From an uncultured Ruminococcus sp. (lineage in GTDB: Bacteria > Bacillota > Clostridia > Oscillospirales > Ruminococcaceae), in NCBI GenBank assembly GCA_946183385.1, contig CAMHBN010000122.1, forward strand, positions 1 through 6,128: a stretch of DNA of 6,128 nt, written 5' to 3'. Every line of letters begins with the position of its first letter. Position 1 is the stretch's first letter. The notes under the pieces are model-generated. The model did not search any database and was not told the origin of the DNA. It saw nothing but the letters and a program-made list of their open reading frames with translations. A program made the position numbers and the translations under genes. Below, piece by piece: positions 6,000 to 6,128 of the stretch.

Positions 6000-6128
6000 G
6001 ATTCAGATACGGTTCGGACATAGGTCTGAGGCGTGAAGAAAATCAGGATGCGGTAAGATGTGAATACTTCGGACACAACGTCCTCGCGGTCGTATGCGAC
6101 GGCATGGGCGGAGAGCGTGCGGGCAGAG
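5996..6128 (+). CDS. prpC: PP2C-family Ser/Thr protein phosphatase, 5' part (runs off the window)
   Basis: Only the first 44 codons are present; full-length bacterial PP2C phosphatases of this type are about 240-260 residues. The protein begins MRFRYGSDIGLRREENQDA, the typical start with motif R-x-x-N-x-D (Arg13, Asn16, Asp18), and continues to VVCDGMGG (residues 32-39), whose Asp35 and Gly36 bind the two catalytic metal ions. These enzymes (PrpC/Stp) dephosphorylate targets of the PASTA-domain kinase PrkC/Stk, whose gene normally follows and would lie outside the window. The start GTG 5996 overlaps the rlmN stop as GTGA, with GGAGGTG 7 nt upstream, so translation is probably coupled to rlmN. 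The gene symbol follows the B. subtilis neighbour order and is an inference. Confidence 0.9.
   Translation, partial: MRFRYGSDIGLRREENQDAVRCEYFGHNVLAVVCDGMGGERAGR

Overview
The window is about 6.1 kb of gene-dense, moderately high-GC bacterial DNA with every gene on the + strand. Gene order is priA (3' part) - def - fmt - yugP-type zinc peptidase - rsmB - rlmN - PP2C phosphatase (5' part). This is the conserved translation/stress-signalling cluster of Bacillota. Heavy use of ATA for Ile and AGG for Arg, clostridial-type protein motifs and strong GGAGG-like ribosome binding sites suggest a Clostridia member, probably Oscillospiraceae/Ruminococcus-like. That assignment is from memory of family features, not from a search.

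Layout. Positions 1-1290 hold the C-terminal 429 residues of primosomal helicase PriA. The 186-nt gap 1291-1476 is the only sizeable non-coding stretch. It contains a 125-nt near-perfect inverted repeat (1318-1442), and a good sigma-A-type promoter (TTGACT, 16 nt, TACAAT; 1395-1422) lies inside its right arm and points at def. From 1477 onward genes are tightly packed: def (1477-1938), fmt one base later (1940-2869), a membrane zinc peptidase (2883-3587), rsmB overlapping it by ATGA (3584-4873), a 79-nt gap, rlmN from a TTG start (4953-5999), and a PP2C phosphatase overlapping rlmN by GTGA (5996 to the window end).

How the genes work together. Fmt formylates initiator Met-tRNA and Def later removes the formyl group from nascent proteins. 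RsmB makes m5C in 16S rRNA, and RlmN normally makes m2A in 23S rRNA and some tRNAs. The phosphatase is normally followed by its partner PASTA Ser/Thr kinase, which would lie beyond the window. PriA, for replication restart, is the usual upstream neighbour.

Most notable observations. (1) RlmN lacks four residues exactly at its radical-SAM [4Fe-4S] motif. Only C-x2-C remains of CxxxCxxC, while the other two catalytic cysteines are intact. This looks like a 12-nt slippage deletion or an assembly error. (2) The long inverted repeat before def contains the likely operon promoter in one arm. (3) The first ~200 nt of rlmN are strikingly AT-rich (about 34% GC over 5041-5220) beside a ~70% GC segment. 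(4) PriA's helicase motif II reads DEEG rather than DEEH. Apart from these, this is an ordinary housekeeping region. I saw no CRISPR, transposase, tRNA or defence system.
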